Origin: Arachnopeziza araneosa
Lineage: Eukaryota > Ascomycota > Leotiomycetes > Helotiales > Arachnopezizaceae
Direction of reading: 5' to 3'
DNA length: 64,000 bases
NCBI GenBank assembly: GCA_003988855.1
Contig: QYAI01000052.1
Location: 62,001-126,000, forward strand
Part shown: positions 34,795 to 45,380 of the stretch, one piece after another
How the letters are laid out: every line of letters starts with the position of its first letter
Position numbering within the stretch: the first letter of the stretch is position 1
Position numbers and translations under genes: made by a program
The notes under the pieces: model-generated
Database searches by the model: none
Told to the model about the DNA's origin: nothing
The model's input: the letters and a program-made list of their open reading frames with translations, nothing else

Positions 34795-37784
34795 CTTGCG
34801 GCTCTCGACCGTGACTCGCAGGAAAAGACCAGAATGAAATATGTAATAGGAAAACAGGCAGAAGAAATAAGAGAAAGTTATAACCTAGAGAGATGTTACA
34901 CCTACCCCGGGACCCCCGTGCAGACTGGTTTACTGTAACTTCAGACTCCTAGGTGAGGACGTTGCCTCAGCGGGGTGGCTCGTAGCAGGCGCAGTGATAC
35001 TGATGCAGAGCATTCACGCTCATGACATTGAAGAGTGCAACCAGCACCAGGCACTTTATCCTATACCCACAATTTTGAGGCTCTTCGCCAGTAAGAATGG
35101 TAGTGTAGTCAGGAACGTTGAGAAAAATTGCCGTGCAAAATGGCCGATGGGGCAACAAGAAAAAGTGGGATCGATGATGTAGGATTGAATGTTGTCAGAA
35201 TGGTAGATCTTAGCAGTGTTGAGTTTGGATGATGTCCGGAAGGTTGATTCCAACAGCGACACGGAGCTTTTGACGAGGTTAAGGTGGACGAGGTGGATGC
35301 TAAAGTTGGAGGAGGTTGCGTGGGGACTGGGGATTGGGGATTGGCGGGGCTACGAAAGGGGATATTTCTTCCAGCACGGGGAGGAGGAGACGGAAAGAAC
35401 GACATCGCATCATAGACTATCGGCGATTGTAGAAGAAGCATCAAAATTCATGAACAGGAAAAAACATATTTATAAGGCTTACAAAAACGAGTAAGCTGCT
35501 GATATGGGGGTAAGTCAGGAATAGCAGGGCGCGGCTCCGAGATTGGAGCCAGTTATGAACTGTCAATAACACAAAGGAAACATCTTTTGATTGCTCACAT
35601 TCAGAATGCACATTGATTTCAAATATGCCGTCAATTCTTGAGAATCTTATTCCGATTATTGCATTAACAACGAGATGATGCACTTGTGGTTAAAATCTAT
35701 GTCGTCTAGCCAGATTGATATCTCACACATCCGAAATGAGATGATGCGGCACTGCTCTGAACACCGGCAGTATTTATTCAGAACGATTTCACTCAACAGA
35801 AAGGAACTTTGAATTCAGGATATGGATGCCAAGGGTTCGTGCTCTTGAGAAGGCGAGGAATGCCGAACTCAAAGGGAGTTTTAAGCAGCACAACGCGACA
35901 TAAGAGTCCTTTGAGCAGACATCTCTAAGAACGGAAATATATTAAACAAGAAGGAACTCTGGAAATCTTTTATGATACAATTCTTCCGGACTGCTTGTGA
36001 GCGAAATACGAGCCGATAATACAGGTTGTTGTGCGTAAATCGCCGAGCGTTGGCACCTTGATGCCAAAACAAACCCACCAGCCGACAATTGAGCTCTGCA
36101 TATTGGAAATTGGAAACAATCAAGCAGATGATCGATTTCCAATACTGTGGTACTGACGACCAGCATCATGCAGTGCAAACAAGTAGAGATGCATACAACA
36201 CTCAGCACGGACTTGAAGATTGATTAAAGAATGTGCTGGGGAGGCGGATTGGATGGCTGAGAGCAGCTGAATTACCAGCGAAGGTCGGCTTTTTCCTAGA
36301 GGGAATTAGGTTAATAACCAGAAGTCAGCGCAGCCTGAAGGGTACTGTGATGGAAAAGAGGGAAAGCCAACTATTATTCCCCGGTTCATTGAGAGAGCAA
36401 TCGTCCCGACTCCTCGATATACCGAGTTTGTTATGGCCCCAAAGGTTTGTGTAATTGTAATTCTTGGTAGGTTTAATATGCTTTGCCACGTTGCTCATTA
36501 GGGAAATCTCTGACTCGTATGACAATTTGAATGACTTGAAGGCGGCGAGATGGCCTAAAGGTTGTTTGACAAGAGCAGATGGGCGAGAAGACATCACGTG
36601 ATTGAAGAAAGGGGTTGCGTTCCTGCGCTAGCAACGCGCCTGAATCTTTTCCTGGACCCAACTACCATCTCACCAGCTGCAAGATCAGATTCGCAACACT
36701 CGGGCAACCCGAAATACCTCGCGCGATGACTGCAGCAGGAGCCTCTCACCGTTTCACCCCTCCTCGTGTTTATCCGGCAACGATCCAGCTAGCCTCCTTG
36801 CAGACTCAGCGAGGGCAGACATGCACTGTCGCATGGCCTGCCAAATATCCTGGCGCACACTAACAAGAAGCCCCAAATGTTCCACGATTCAACTCATCAA
36901 CCATCTTGTGTTTGAATTATGACCGCCCATCCTGTTATGCGCTATCTTGGCCATCTTACCGAGAAGTTGGAGAAGCCCGACTGAAGCTGGTGGCAGACAC
37001 CACCGTTCGAGTTTCCCAGCGTGGCTTCTGACTCCGCCTCCGTCATCTGCTGCTGGAAGACACCCAGCCAGCGCCACCCGTGCCTCGTTCTCAGGGGACC
37101 CACGATTCTGCCTCTTCTTCTGGAAGGCACATGGAAACATTGTGTCGTGCGGCGCGACGAATGAGGTGCCTGTGGCCCATATTCCGGGGAATTGACGGAT
37201 ATTCTACCGCTCATGAAACAAATTAGGAATATCCTTGTGACACCCTGGGCTATATTAGGGCTCGACCGGGCATAAGGCATAAGCATGCCTGTACAGAATT
37301 TTGGCCGGGTCTCATCCACCGATCCTTACCTGTTGTACCTTCATCCACTTCAGGAACTGTGAGATCCGAACACTCGTTTCGTCACCAACATCCGTAAGGG
37401 AGGAGGTCAGCAATCTCGCAAGTCTTGCATCTCATGGTACCCATGCTGAGATCAACATGTCTATCTCGAATTCGATAAGTATGGCATGGCCCACCGTGGC
37501 CTCCCGAGCCAGTCTCTGGGTTTTCTGATGAACCTGGTACTTTTCTGCTGTACTCCACATTCTTACCTTTCGTTGAAAGTTTGTCTGTTCTGGATCTTCT
37601 CTCGCCTTTATCATTCATCTGACATGACATATCAAGCGTGGATGATCCTCGTTTCTTCTTGAAACCCTTCTCTTTCTGTCTCCTACACGGCGCCTATCGA
37701 CGCTCCACGTCCAATATCAGTGGTACTTATCCTGGTGGGAGTTCTTTGAGTTGATCAACCCTCCAAGCAAAAAGAAACTTCATC
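34795..37784. other. 3-kb divergent spacer MFS / GPCR
   Basis: No convincing gene. A TCACGTGA palindrome lies at 36594-36601. The part from 36600 to 37600 is more GC-rich than its surroundings and gives several antiparallel frames of 80-125 codons that I take as chance. The promoters of both flanking genes must be here. Confidence 0.4.
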
Positions 37785-39238
37785 ATGCGACCACCAATCC
37801 CAATAGCGAGTAGCTCTCTCGATCCACTGCCTGTCGATATACGAGATGGAATGATAGCAATGGGAACTGTCGGGCTCCTATCAACCATATCAACACTTTC
37901 TCTTTTCATCTTCATTACCTATCGAATGATCTATTGGAAAAAGTACTTTGCCCAGCCCATCTCGAGGAATCAGGCCTTCATCCTCATCTACAATCTTCTT
38001 CTTGCCGACTTACAACAAGCTCTAAGCTTCGTTATATCGTTTTGGTGGATCTCACAAAACAAACTCGTTGGGCCGAATAAAGTCTGCAATGCTCAGGGTT
38101 GGCTAATACAAGTGGGAGATGTCTCGTACGTTATTTTCATCTTTAATTTGCTTCCATATATCCAATATCTGCATAGTACTCGGTGTGGGAGTTATCACAA
38201 AAGATTCCAGCTCAAATCTATCTTAGACTAGACAAGAAGTGCTAATCCCTTCCAGGTCCGGTCTTTTCGTGCTCTCCATAGCAATTCACACCTTCATCAG
38301 TCTCGTGGTTCAAAGACAAATACCGCACAAAGTTTTTGTCACCGGCGTTTGTTCATTGTGGGCATTCGTAATGGTCCTCGCAGCCGTCGGTCCGGCGCGC
38401 TCCCCCGATGATTTTTTCGTATGCATTTGAACCCCTCAGCCACGAAAAGGATGACTTACTAACACCCCTAAAGGTTCCAGCCGGGTCATGGTGTTGGATG
38501 GGAGAATCTCACTCGGCGGAACGCCTATACTTGCATTATGTCTGGATTTTTGTTTCGCAACTCGGCTCGTTATCCCTCTACACGTTCATATTCTTCTACC
38601 TCCGAAAACGCATTGCTGGGACAAACCTCGCCCACGCCGACGCTTCTCTATCCTCTACAACAAACAATCAATTTCACTCCCATGGCGGCGTCACAACCAC
38701 AACAATCAGTGTTGCCCGACCAGATCCATTCGCCGTTAGCCGCGCTAGAATTCTCAGAACGGCGAGGTACATGGTCGTTTACCCTTTCGCGTATGTTGCG
38801 CTCACTCTACCCCTTGCTTCGGCCCGTGTATCCGTCATGGCGGGCGGAAACCCTCCTGCGACATTACTTCCCGCTGCTGGAACGATGATGGCGTCTTGCG
38901 GTGTTATTGATGTTTTGCTCTATATTTATACCCGCAATGCCCTCTTTAAGAATTCTTTCAAAAAGAAGGGCTCGGGGATGGGACCCGAGAATAGGAGTGC
39001 GGCTAACCTGACTCGATTTCCCACTGCAAAGAATCAGGCTATCCGGCTCGGGGAAATGGGTAACGAGGGGAGAGATAGCGCCGTCTCAATGAAAGGAGGG
39101 CAAATAATCGTCACCAAGAATGTTGTTATGGAAGATGCAAGCACTGGCGGGAGTCCGGCGAGGAGCGAGAGAAGTGATAGCATAACGAGTCTGGTTGGCA
39201 AAACGAGAAGCGGTACGAGGGTATCTTGGACTGTATAG
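37785..39238 (+). CDS. Seven-helix G-protein-coupled receptor, Git3/cAMP-receptor-like
   Basis: Exons 37785-38125, 38256-38418 and 38474-39238 join in phase, giving 422 residues. Seven hydrophobic helices can be placed: GMIAMGTVGLLSTIS; AFILIYNLLLADLQQALSF; WLIQVGDVSSGLFVLSIAI (formed across the first splice); VFVTGVCSLWAFVMVLAAV; HYVWIFVSQLGSLSLYTF; YMVVYPFAYVALTL; and MMASCGVIDVLLYIYTRN. A cysteine at the end of loop 1 (KVCNAQGW) and one in loop 2 (GSWCWMGE) could form the usual disulfide. The cytosolic tail is Ser/Arg-rich, a likely phosphorylation region. This pattern fits fungal Git3-type or cAMP-receptor-like GPCRs, which sense carbon sources or other signals through heterotrimeric G proteins. 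Ligand unknown. Confidence 0.82.
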
Positions 39239-39716
39239 GTTTCTTTTCAGGTTGGGAGTTTGGGATTGGTGTTAAGGACGGAGGAGCGACGGCGAGAGAT
39301 ACCTGGAAGGTCAGGCGTTCAGGATACCAAGTTTACAATTTAATTACAATTTTCTCTCTATTTTGGAAAGAAAATTATCTGACTCCAAAAAGCATCGATT
39401 CATCACATTCTCCGTCTCCCTCGATTCGAAAAGTGCAATCTCCTACTTCCATCCCTCCGTCCAACGGACTCTCTCTCCAAGGGGCTCTTTCCCCAACTGG
39501 CACTTTCCCCAGCTTCTCCACAAACGGCCCTTTCCTCCACGGTCAACCCAACCCATCTTCGTCGCCGAAAGCTCCAGCTCGAAAACCCACCCCGTACCCA
39601 AGAGCAAGTCTCAGCCCATCCCGGCCCATTCCACACCGCGCCGCGACCATCCCATCTCCAGACCCGTCCACCGACCGCCAGGCCAGGCAGCCGAGCAAGG
39701 TATGACGACGCGAAGA

Positions 39717-39729
39717 GGGGGGGGGGGGG
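39717..39729. repeat. Run of 13 guanines
   Basis: Homopolymer G tract about 480 bases past the GPCR stop. Its length should be treated with care, as such runs are error-prone. Confidence 0.8.
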
Positions 39730-39864
39730 CTCTGATCGTGGATTACTTCTCAGGTGGCCTGCTACCGCATTGTTTTAGCATCGACTTATGGCCGGCATGT
39801 TGGATATGGGGGGTTTCTCGCCTCTATGGTCTGGCGAGGGGAGCGGTGTCTGGTTTTGGGTTGG

Positions 39865-39890
39865 AGGGAGAGGAGAGGAGAGGAGAGGGA
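39865..39890. repeat. GAGAG-type purine repeat
   Basis: Tandem GAGAG pentamers (about four) on the plus strand in the spacer after the GPCR gene. Confidence 0.75.
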
Positions 39891-41795
39891 GGGTGGGTTA
39901 TGCTGTCTGTTTGATGGGGAGAGAGTTACATGCGTGATCAATCGCGCGGTGAGTTCTCAGGTGTGGTACAGTTGGTATCTACGTCTCCCACCTGATCGGG
40001 GTGGATCTTGCGTAGTCTATGGTTACAGTAGTAACGACGATGGATGGTCACGCTCCCCGGCGCCGTCACAGCCAAACAAAGTTTCTTGCCACTCGAGGTT
40101 GCATAAATCTAAGATCTGGTATTATCATAACTCGATCTACATAAGCTCGTTTGCTCTCTGGCATATTCGTCATGGCATATATAAACGCCTCGGATTTTAT
40201 GCAGACGTTGAACATTGGTGTAAACATTGTTCGTCTCGCCTGGAGAGGTTTGTGCGGGCGTGTCTGATGGATGTCCGGGGCGTGGGTTATGCATTGTGTG
40301 AACAAGTTCGAATAAACGGTGATGCATAAGTTTTACGGTGGGCATAGATGGATGAATGGGTTTTACGGCGGGTGATTTACGTCTGCTTGGGGAGTCGGAA
40401 CTAAACAAGTTTGTGATCCGATGACTGCCCGGTGCATGCTTGTGCAGGTCGGTCGAGTCCCTTGTTTCGACGAAACTCGAGACGAGAGAAGAAGAGATCT
40501 GGATGTTGGAATGAGAGGCATGGTCTGGGTAGGATGCTCTCAGGAATGAGATCCGCGATCAGTACAGTAGAATGGAGAACTTGGGAGTACATGCTACACA
40601 ACTCCCATCGGCTTACACACCACTACACGACTTCGTGATAGCTACCGAATGCCGGGTTTTGGTTTCGACTAGACCTCAGGGTACGATTGCCACCCCGTCC
40701 GATCTCTCTCTGATTACCTGCCGAATCGACCTACCGCCCGGCCACTCCGAATCTGGAGGTATCCGCTCATCCTCGCCGTGATTATTGCTCCACTCGACTG
40801 CAGGCCGCGACGTTCGCACAGACTGGAGATCCTTATTCAGTGCTCGGGTGCGTGGAATTCCCCCTATAAGCTCGGCTACCGTTGCGTCGTCCGTACTCCG
40901 TACCTGCGGCGGCCGACGGCGGCGGCACAGGCGGGCGCGAGAGGGAGAGGGCCGGCTGGTTGGCTGCTTTAGGTCACGACGAACAGGCGGCTTGGGGAAA
41001 TGTCAGGAAACAATCTCGACGTGATGTTTACTCAGCTGCGCATCTTGTCATGAATTGGTATGCATGAATAAATCGGTTCGAGGGTGCGGGTGAGGTACAG
41101 TACGTGTAGTCCGAACACCCACTTCGACATCGTCGTTCATGTCTCAGATGATCGTAGGAGGGTGAAACGCTGCTGCGAGCTGAAACTCGAATGTGATCAG
41201 CCATGACGAGTTGATGGTCGAAAAGCGCAGAGGCTGTGTGGCGTAACCTTAAGGGGTCTTGAAGATCTCCGAACGAGGAAACGCATTATGTCGACCGACG
41301 TATCTACCGAGCCTTGAGCACCGGAGCAATATATCCTGTCGTGGGAGTATTTGTTTCAGGGTGTGAAGATTTAACGATGCCTACTTGGGTAGGTAATCTG
41401 AGGGTCCTGTTCCATGGGTTGTAGGGCTGGTGGCTGGACGAGCTTAGGTGAGGATATTGGTGCATAGGACTGGATAACTCCCGACTAAGTGAGTTTATAT
41501 AATTGCAATGCCCTACTCGCAAGCAAGCAATCGAAGACTCCAATGTGAGCACAAAGTCTGCACTCTCTCAAAATACTCTCTCAAGTAAAACAAGTAGCCA
41601 AGCAGTACTCACTTCAAGACTTGTAGAAGATGCACCCAAGTACCGTCTAGATCTGCCATGGACTATGTACCAACATGTCGGAATCTCTGTTCCAAGATCT
41701 TAGGCTCGCAGTCGCTGTCAGTGAGATGGAGCCTCTAGCACAGCTTACTATGTAAATGAGAGCAAGAAAAACATGATAGCACTTATACATTCAGA

Positions 41796-42681
41796 TTAGA
41801 TCTTGGTATACCTCAAGTAGGGTCTAATCTCCCTAACCTCTCCAAACTTCTTCCTCGCATCCTCCGTCTTCACGGTGGGCGGCACAATAACATCTTCACC
41901 CACCTGCCAATCAACCGGCGTCGTAATGCCCTTCTTGTCCGCTGTCTGGAGAGAATCAATCACTCTCAGAACCTCGGTTGTATTCCGCCCACAGCTGGCT
42001 GGATACATCATGGTGAGACGGATCTTCTTGGCCGGATCGATGATGAAGACGGAGCGGATGGTGAATGCAATGCCTTTCTCATCAATGTTCTCCAGATCTT
42101 GCGCATCTAGCATATCGTAGAGGAAGGCAATCTTGCGGTCGGCGTCGGCGATGATGGGGAACTGGAGGTCCGTTTTGGCGATGTCATTGATATCCTCGAT
42201 CCATCTTGCATGGGAGCCTAGGTCATTCGCGCTCTACCAACCTCTCATGAGCGAAGGGTTCCCAGAGGGCCTCACTCGACTCAACTCACCAAGCCAATCA
42301 TCCGCACTCCCCTCTTCTCGAATTCGCCCTTGAGTTTTGCAAAGGCGCCAAGTTCAGTGGTGCAGACCGGTGTGAAGTCGGCCGGGTGCGAGAACAAGAC
42401 CCCCCACCTGTCTCCGAGGAATTGATGGAAATCGACATCGCCATGGGTCGTCCTGGCTTGGAAGTTTGGAGCTGAGAGGCTGTGTCAGCTGCAGTGCGAC
42501 GCTCTCTTGTTGATTGGGGAAGTGTACCTGTTGAACCGAGACGGAGACGTGGCGGTTCCTGTTGTGCTCGAGTGGTGCTAAAACGGCGAGATAGAGGGGT
42601 GGCTCGGCGGATGGGTGGCCAGCTAGCAGCGCGGATTGCGTTGACAGCTCTGGGAGGTGTTTGACGCAGGAGAATTGCCAT
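41796..42681 (-). CDS. PRX1: Mitochondrial 1-Cys peroxiredoxin, Prx1 type
   Basis: Exons 42681-42528, 42471-42290 and 42233-41796 join in phase, giving 257 residues. The N-terminus is rich in Arg and Ala with no acidic residue for the first 41 positions (MAILLRQTPPRAVNAIRAAS), a mitochondrial presequence. The peroxidatic site is HPADFTPVCTTELG with Cys88; the conserved Arg sits in PASCGRNTTE. The long C-terminal half (TPVDWQVGEDVIVPP, REIRPYLRYT) is that of the Prx6/1-Cys class. It reduces hydrogen peroxide and alkyl hydroperoxides in mitochondria. The ATG at 42681 was chosen because the presequence starts there; the frame runs 32 codons further upstream through a low-complexity repeat. Call firm. 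Confidence 0.93.
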
Positions 42682-43597
42682 TCTGGGGATCTTTTGCAAT
42701 CTTGACGATTGTTGACCTGGATTGGAAGCTCTGAAGCTCTGAAGCTCTGGAGCTCCAGAGCTCCCTGGTGGGCTCATGGCCTGGGGGAAGATTTCGTCAT
42801 TTCCAGTGACCGGCTAAAATCCATTTTGGGGGGGGAGGGGGTTTTGGGAGGTTTATTTAACCTGAAGCGGCCGAGGGGCAATTGGACCCCTCCGTCCCCA
42901 CAGCCTCCTCCCTCTGCTCAACATCACGAGAAGTCTGCCGATAGGGAGCCTTCACCATATCTTGGGAGGATCGAGCGGATGCTGGCCACCTTACTTGAAC
43001 GCTGAGATACTTGCACTTCTCCTCCCAGACCAGGAAACCGGCGGTAACCGCCTGGAGGTGGATGGCAACCAGGTTACATTGAGTGACAATTTATTTCTTG
43101 TTTTTTTTTCTGCTTTCGCGAGATGCCTTCAATGGAAGAGGGAGGTCTCTGGAGAAAAGTCTGCGTACTAATCTTTTTTTAGGATAACCTCTTGGCCCAG
43201 CCGGCCCTTGTGGGGAAAGCTCCCCCCTCCCCCAGTCGCCGTGGATGGCGAGCGAAGGTGCTGCATTTAAATGCCTATTCGGGTCAGCTCTTCCTCGGCT
43301 TCCAACGACCAAAATGGCCTGCCGACCCAAGACCTCTGACCCTGAGCTAATCATCCAAGCCATTTATGGATGAACAGCAGCAGACCGAGAGCGAAAGTCA
43401 TGTCACCACCAGTTGCAACAAAACAAGAAAAAGCGGAGCCATGGCTTTCTTCCTCATTCAGCATGCACGACACCGTTTCGTGCCCTCGAAAAGATTCTCG
43501 TCTCATACATACAGAGCACTGCTTATATGGGGCTCATGCCCCCCTGCCATATATGTCTTGATATCGGCTCTGCTCAGCTCACGAGCTTTCTGTTCAA
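42682..43597. promoter_or_regulatory. Divergent intergenic region PRX1 / AnmK
   Basis: 916 bases between two divergent starts. Close to PRX1 there is a threefold AAGCTCTG repeat followed by a GGAGCTC palindrome (about 42726-42765), and a G-rich run at 42828-42841. No exon recognised. Confidence 0.45.
42726..42765. repeat. Short AAGCTCTG tandem repeat and adjoining palindrome
   Basis: Three AAGCTCTG units with one-base spacers, followed by GGAGCTCC and AGAGCTCC, which can fold back on each other. Lies in the probable leader of PRX1. Confidence 0.6.
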
Positions 43598-45073
43598 ATG
43601 GTGACAATGAGAGGTTCCATTCCCCCGCCGAAAGGACGAGTGCGCACACCCGTCGGCCACAAATATCTCAACGCTTTGCAGTCCAAATACAATGGAGTCT
43701 CGGACGTTTCAAGCACGCCATCCCCAGAAGCAGAGCAAAATGGCCCCGGTTTGGATTTGCTGATACTTGGTGTGACTTCTGGTACGGCAATGGACGATAT
43801 TGACTTTGCCCTCTGTCGCTTTACGCAAGAGTCTCCGGAAGGTCCGCTCGTCCTAGAAATCATACACGTGAGTCTGAACATCTTGTACGAGAAAAAGTCC
43901 TGAAGAAGATAGTACGATTGTGTAGTCATGCCTTCGAAGATTCGGACGGATATCCTCTCAATGTTGCGGGAGGACGCTGCCCCGCCGAGTATGCTCTCTC
44001 AGATGGATGCCGAGATAGGACACACGTTTGCGAATGCTATACATATCTTTGCACAGAAACATGGAATCTCCGTAGATGATCTCGACTTGATTGGATCGGG
44101 CGGACAATTAATCACCTTGACCGGCACTCCAATAAAGGGCCAGCACAGATCGAACATGTGTTTAGGAGAAGGGGCTGTGATATCCGCTAAAACTGGCGTG
44201 ACTACCGTCTCAGATTATAGAACTACAGAACAAGCGATAGGAAGACAAGGTGCCCCTTTATTTACATATCTCGTTGGTCTCTTGCTGCATCATCCTACGC
44301 GGCTTCAAATATGTATAACCATCGGCGGCCTCACTACCATCGTTTTCATCCCACCAGATAATCAAGGTGGTATCGATGCCATGTATGATTGGGATACTGG
44401 ACCAGGAACATCTATGATAGATGCTGCTTTCCGATTCTACGGTCTTGACCCTGCCACCGACCAGACCTCTTCTCTCCTTCACGGCCAAATCTGTCACGAG
44501 GTGGTAGAAGAGCTTCTCGTCAGCGACGAATATCTCAAGATACGACCACCAAAGACTACCGCAAGAGAAATCTACGGTGATGGAATGGCTCATTCCATCA
44601 TTTCCATGTGCGCATATAGAGGCTGTAGCCCAGCCGATACCATCGCCACCCTAACACGCTTCACATCCGCCACCATCGCCCAGCAAATGCTCCTCTTCGG
44701 ACCAGGTCGAGACGCCATCAATAATGCGGACATTGTCGTTGACGGTCGTGGCATGTCAAACATGCAACTGATAACAGACTTGCAGAACGAGTTCCCCGGA
44801 GCACGCTTCGGCTCCTTCGACAAGACCGGCGTGCCATCAAACGCTAAGAAGGCTGTGGGTTTCGCTATGCAAGCCATGGAAGCTGTCCTAGGGCGAGCCT
44901 TACCCGTCCCAAAGAATGCTCATGTGACCAGGCCCAACACCATCACGGGAAAACTGGCGCCGGGATTGAAATGGAGGGAGATTATTGAGAAGAGCGTTCA
45001 TTTCGGCGGTGCTGGTCGTGGATGGGAGGGTCTACCCGAGGTCAGAGAATTGATCGTGAAACAGGGGGCGTAG
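43598..45073 (+). CDS. Anhydro-N-acetylmuramic acid kinase (AnmK/UPF0075) family protein
   Basis: Exons 43598-43867 and 43913-45073 join in phase 0, giving 476 residues. Bacterial AnmK phosphorylates 1,6-anhydro-MurNAc during peptidoglycan recycling. The family blocks are present: ILGVTSGTAMDDIDFAL (phosphate-binding loop, where bacteria have GVMSGTSLDG), IGSGGQLI, TIGGLTTIVFIP, DWDTGPGTSMIDAAF (catalytic Asp251) and VVDGRGMSNMQLITDL. The protein exceeds the usual 370 residues through an extra N-terminus of about 50 residues with no clear targeting signal. Fungi make no peptidoglycan, so the true substrate is open: environmental bacterial wall sugar or another anhydro-sugar. Divergent from PRX1. 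Confidence 0.88.
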
Positions 45074-45380
45074 TTTGGTCTTGCAGTGCATGGGTGCGTC
45101 TTTGCATTCGGGTGGTGGTGTTTGTTTTGGTGCTTGGGTGGAAAGACTTTTTATGATATCCAAACCGCTTAGATGGTTGGCTGGCTTTAGTTGATATGGT
45201 CTCTGCATGCACAGCATTAAACATCTCATTTATGTGATCTTGAAAACAATAGTTACGGCGCGTTGAGATATTACAAAGTTCCTTTTGCATTTACAAGTGA
45301 CTGCAAGTGACAATACACAAGTAGAATGCGAACAAGTTGAGATTGGGTATTCCATTCCACAAACTCCAAAATGTGCACTA
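45074..45380. other. Convergent 3' spacer
   Basis: Short region between the ends of the AnmK-family and IleRS genes; probable 3' untranslated regions only. Confidence 0.5.

Larger units (their letters stand above)
39239..41795. other. 2.6-kb convergent spacer with purine-rich tracts
   Basis: Lies between the 3' ends of the GPCR and PRX1 genes. A run of 13 G at 39717-39729 and a GAGAG-type tract at 39865-39890 stand out. Frames of up to 190 codons on either strand are Ser/Pro- or Arg-rich and look like chance. An unrecognised short gene cannot be excluded. Confidence 0.4.

Noticed and set aside
36942..37319. 125-codon minus-strand frame upstream of the GPCR
   Set aside because: Composition follows local GC content; antiparallel frames of similar size overlap it.
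39363..39914. 183-codon Ser/Pro-rich frame after the GPCR gene
   Set aside because: Low-complexity, passes through the homopolymer G run, and overlaps other frames of similar length.
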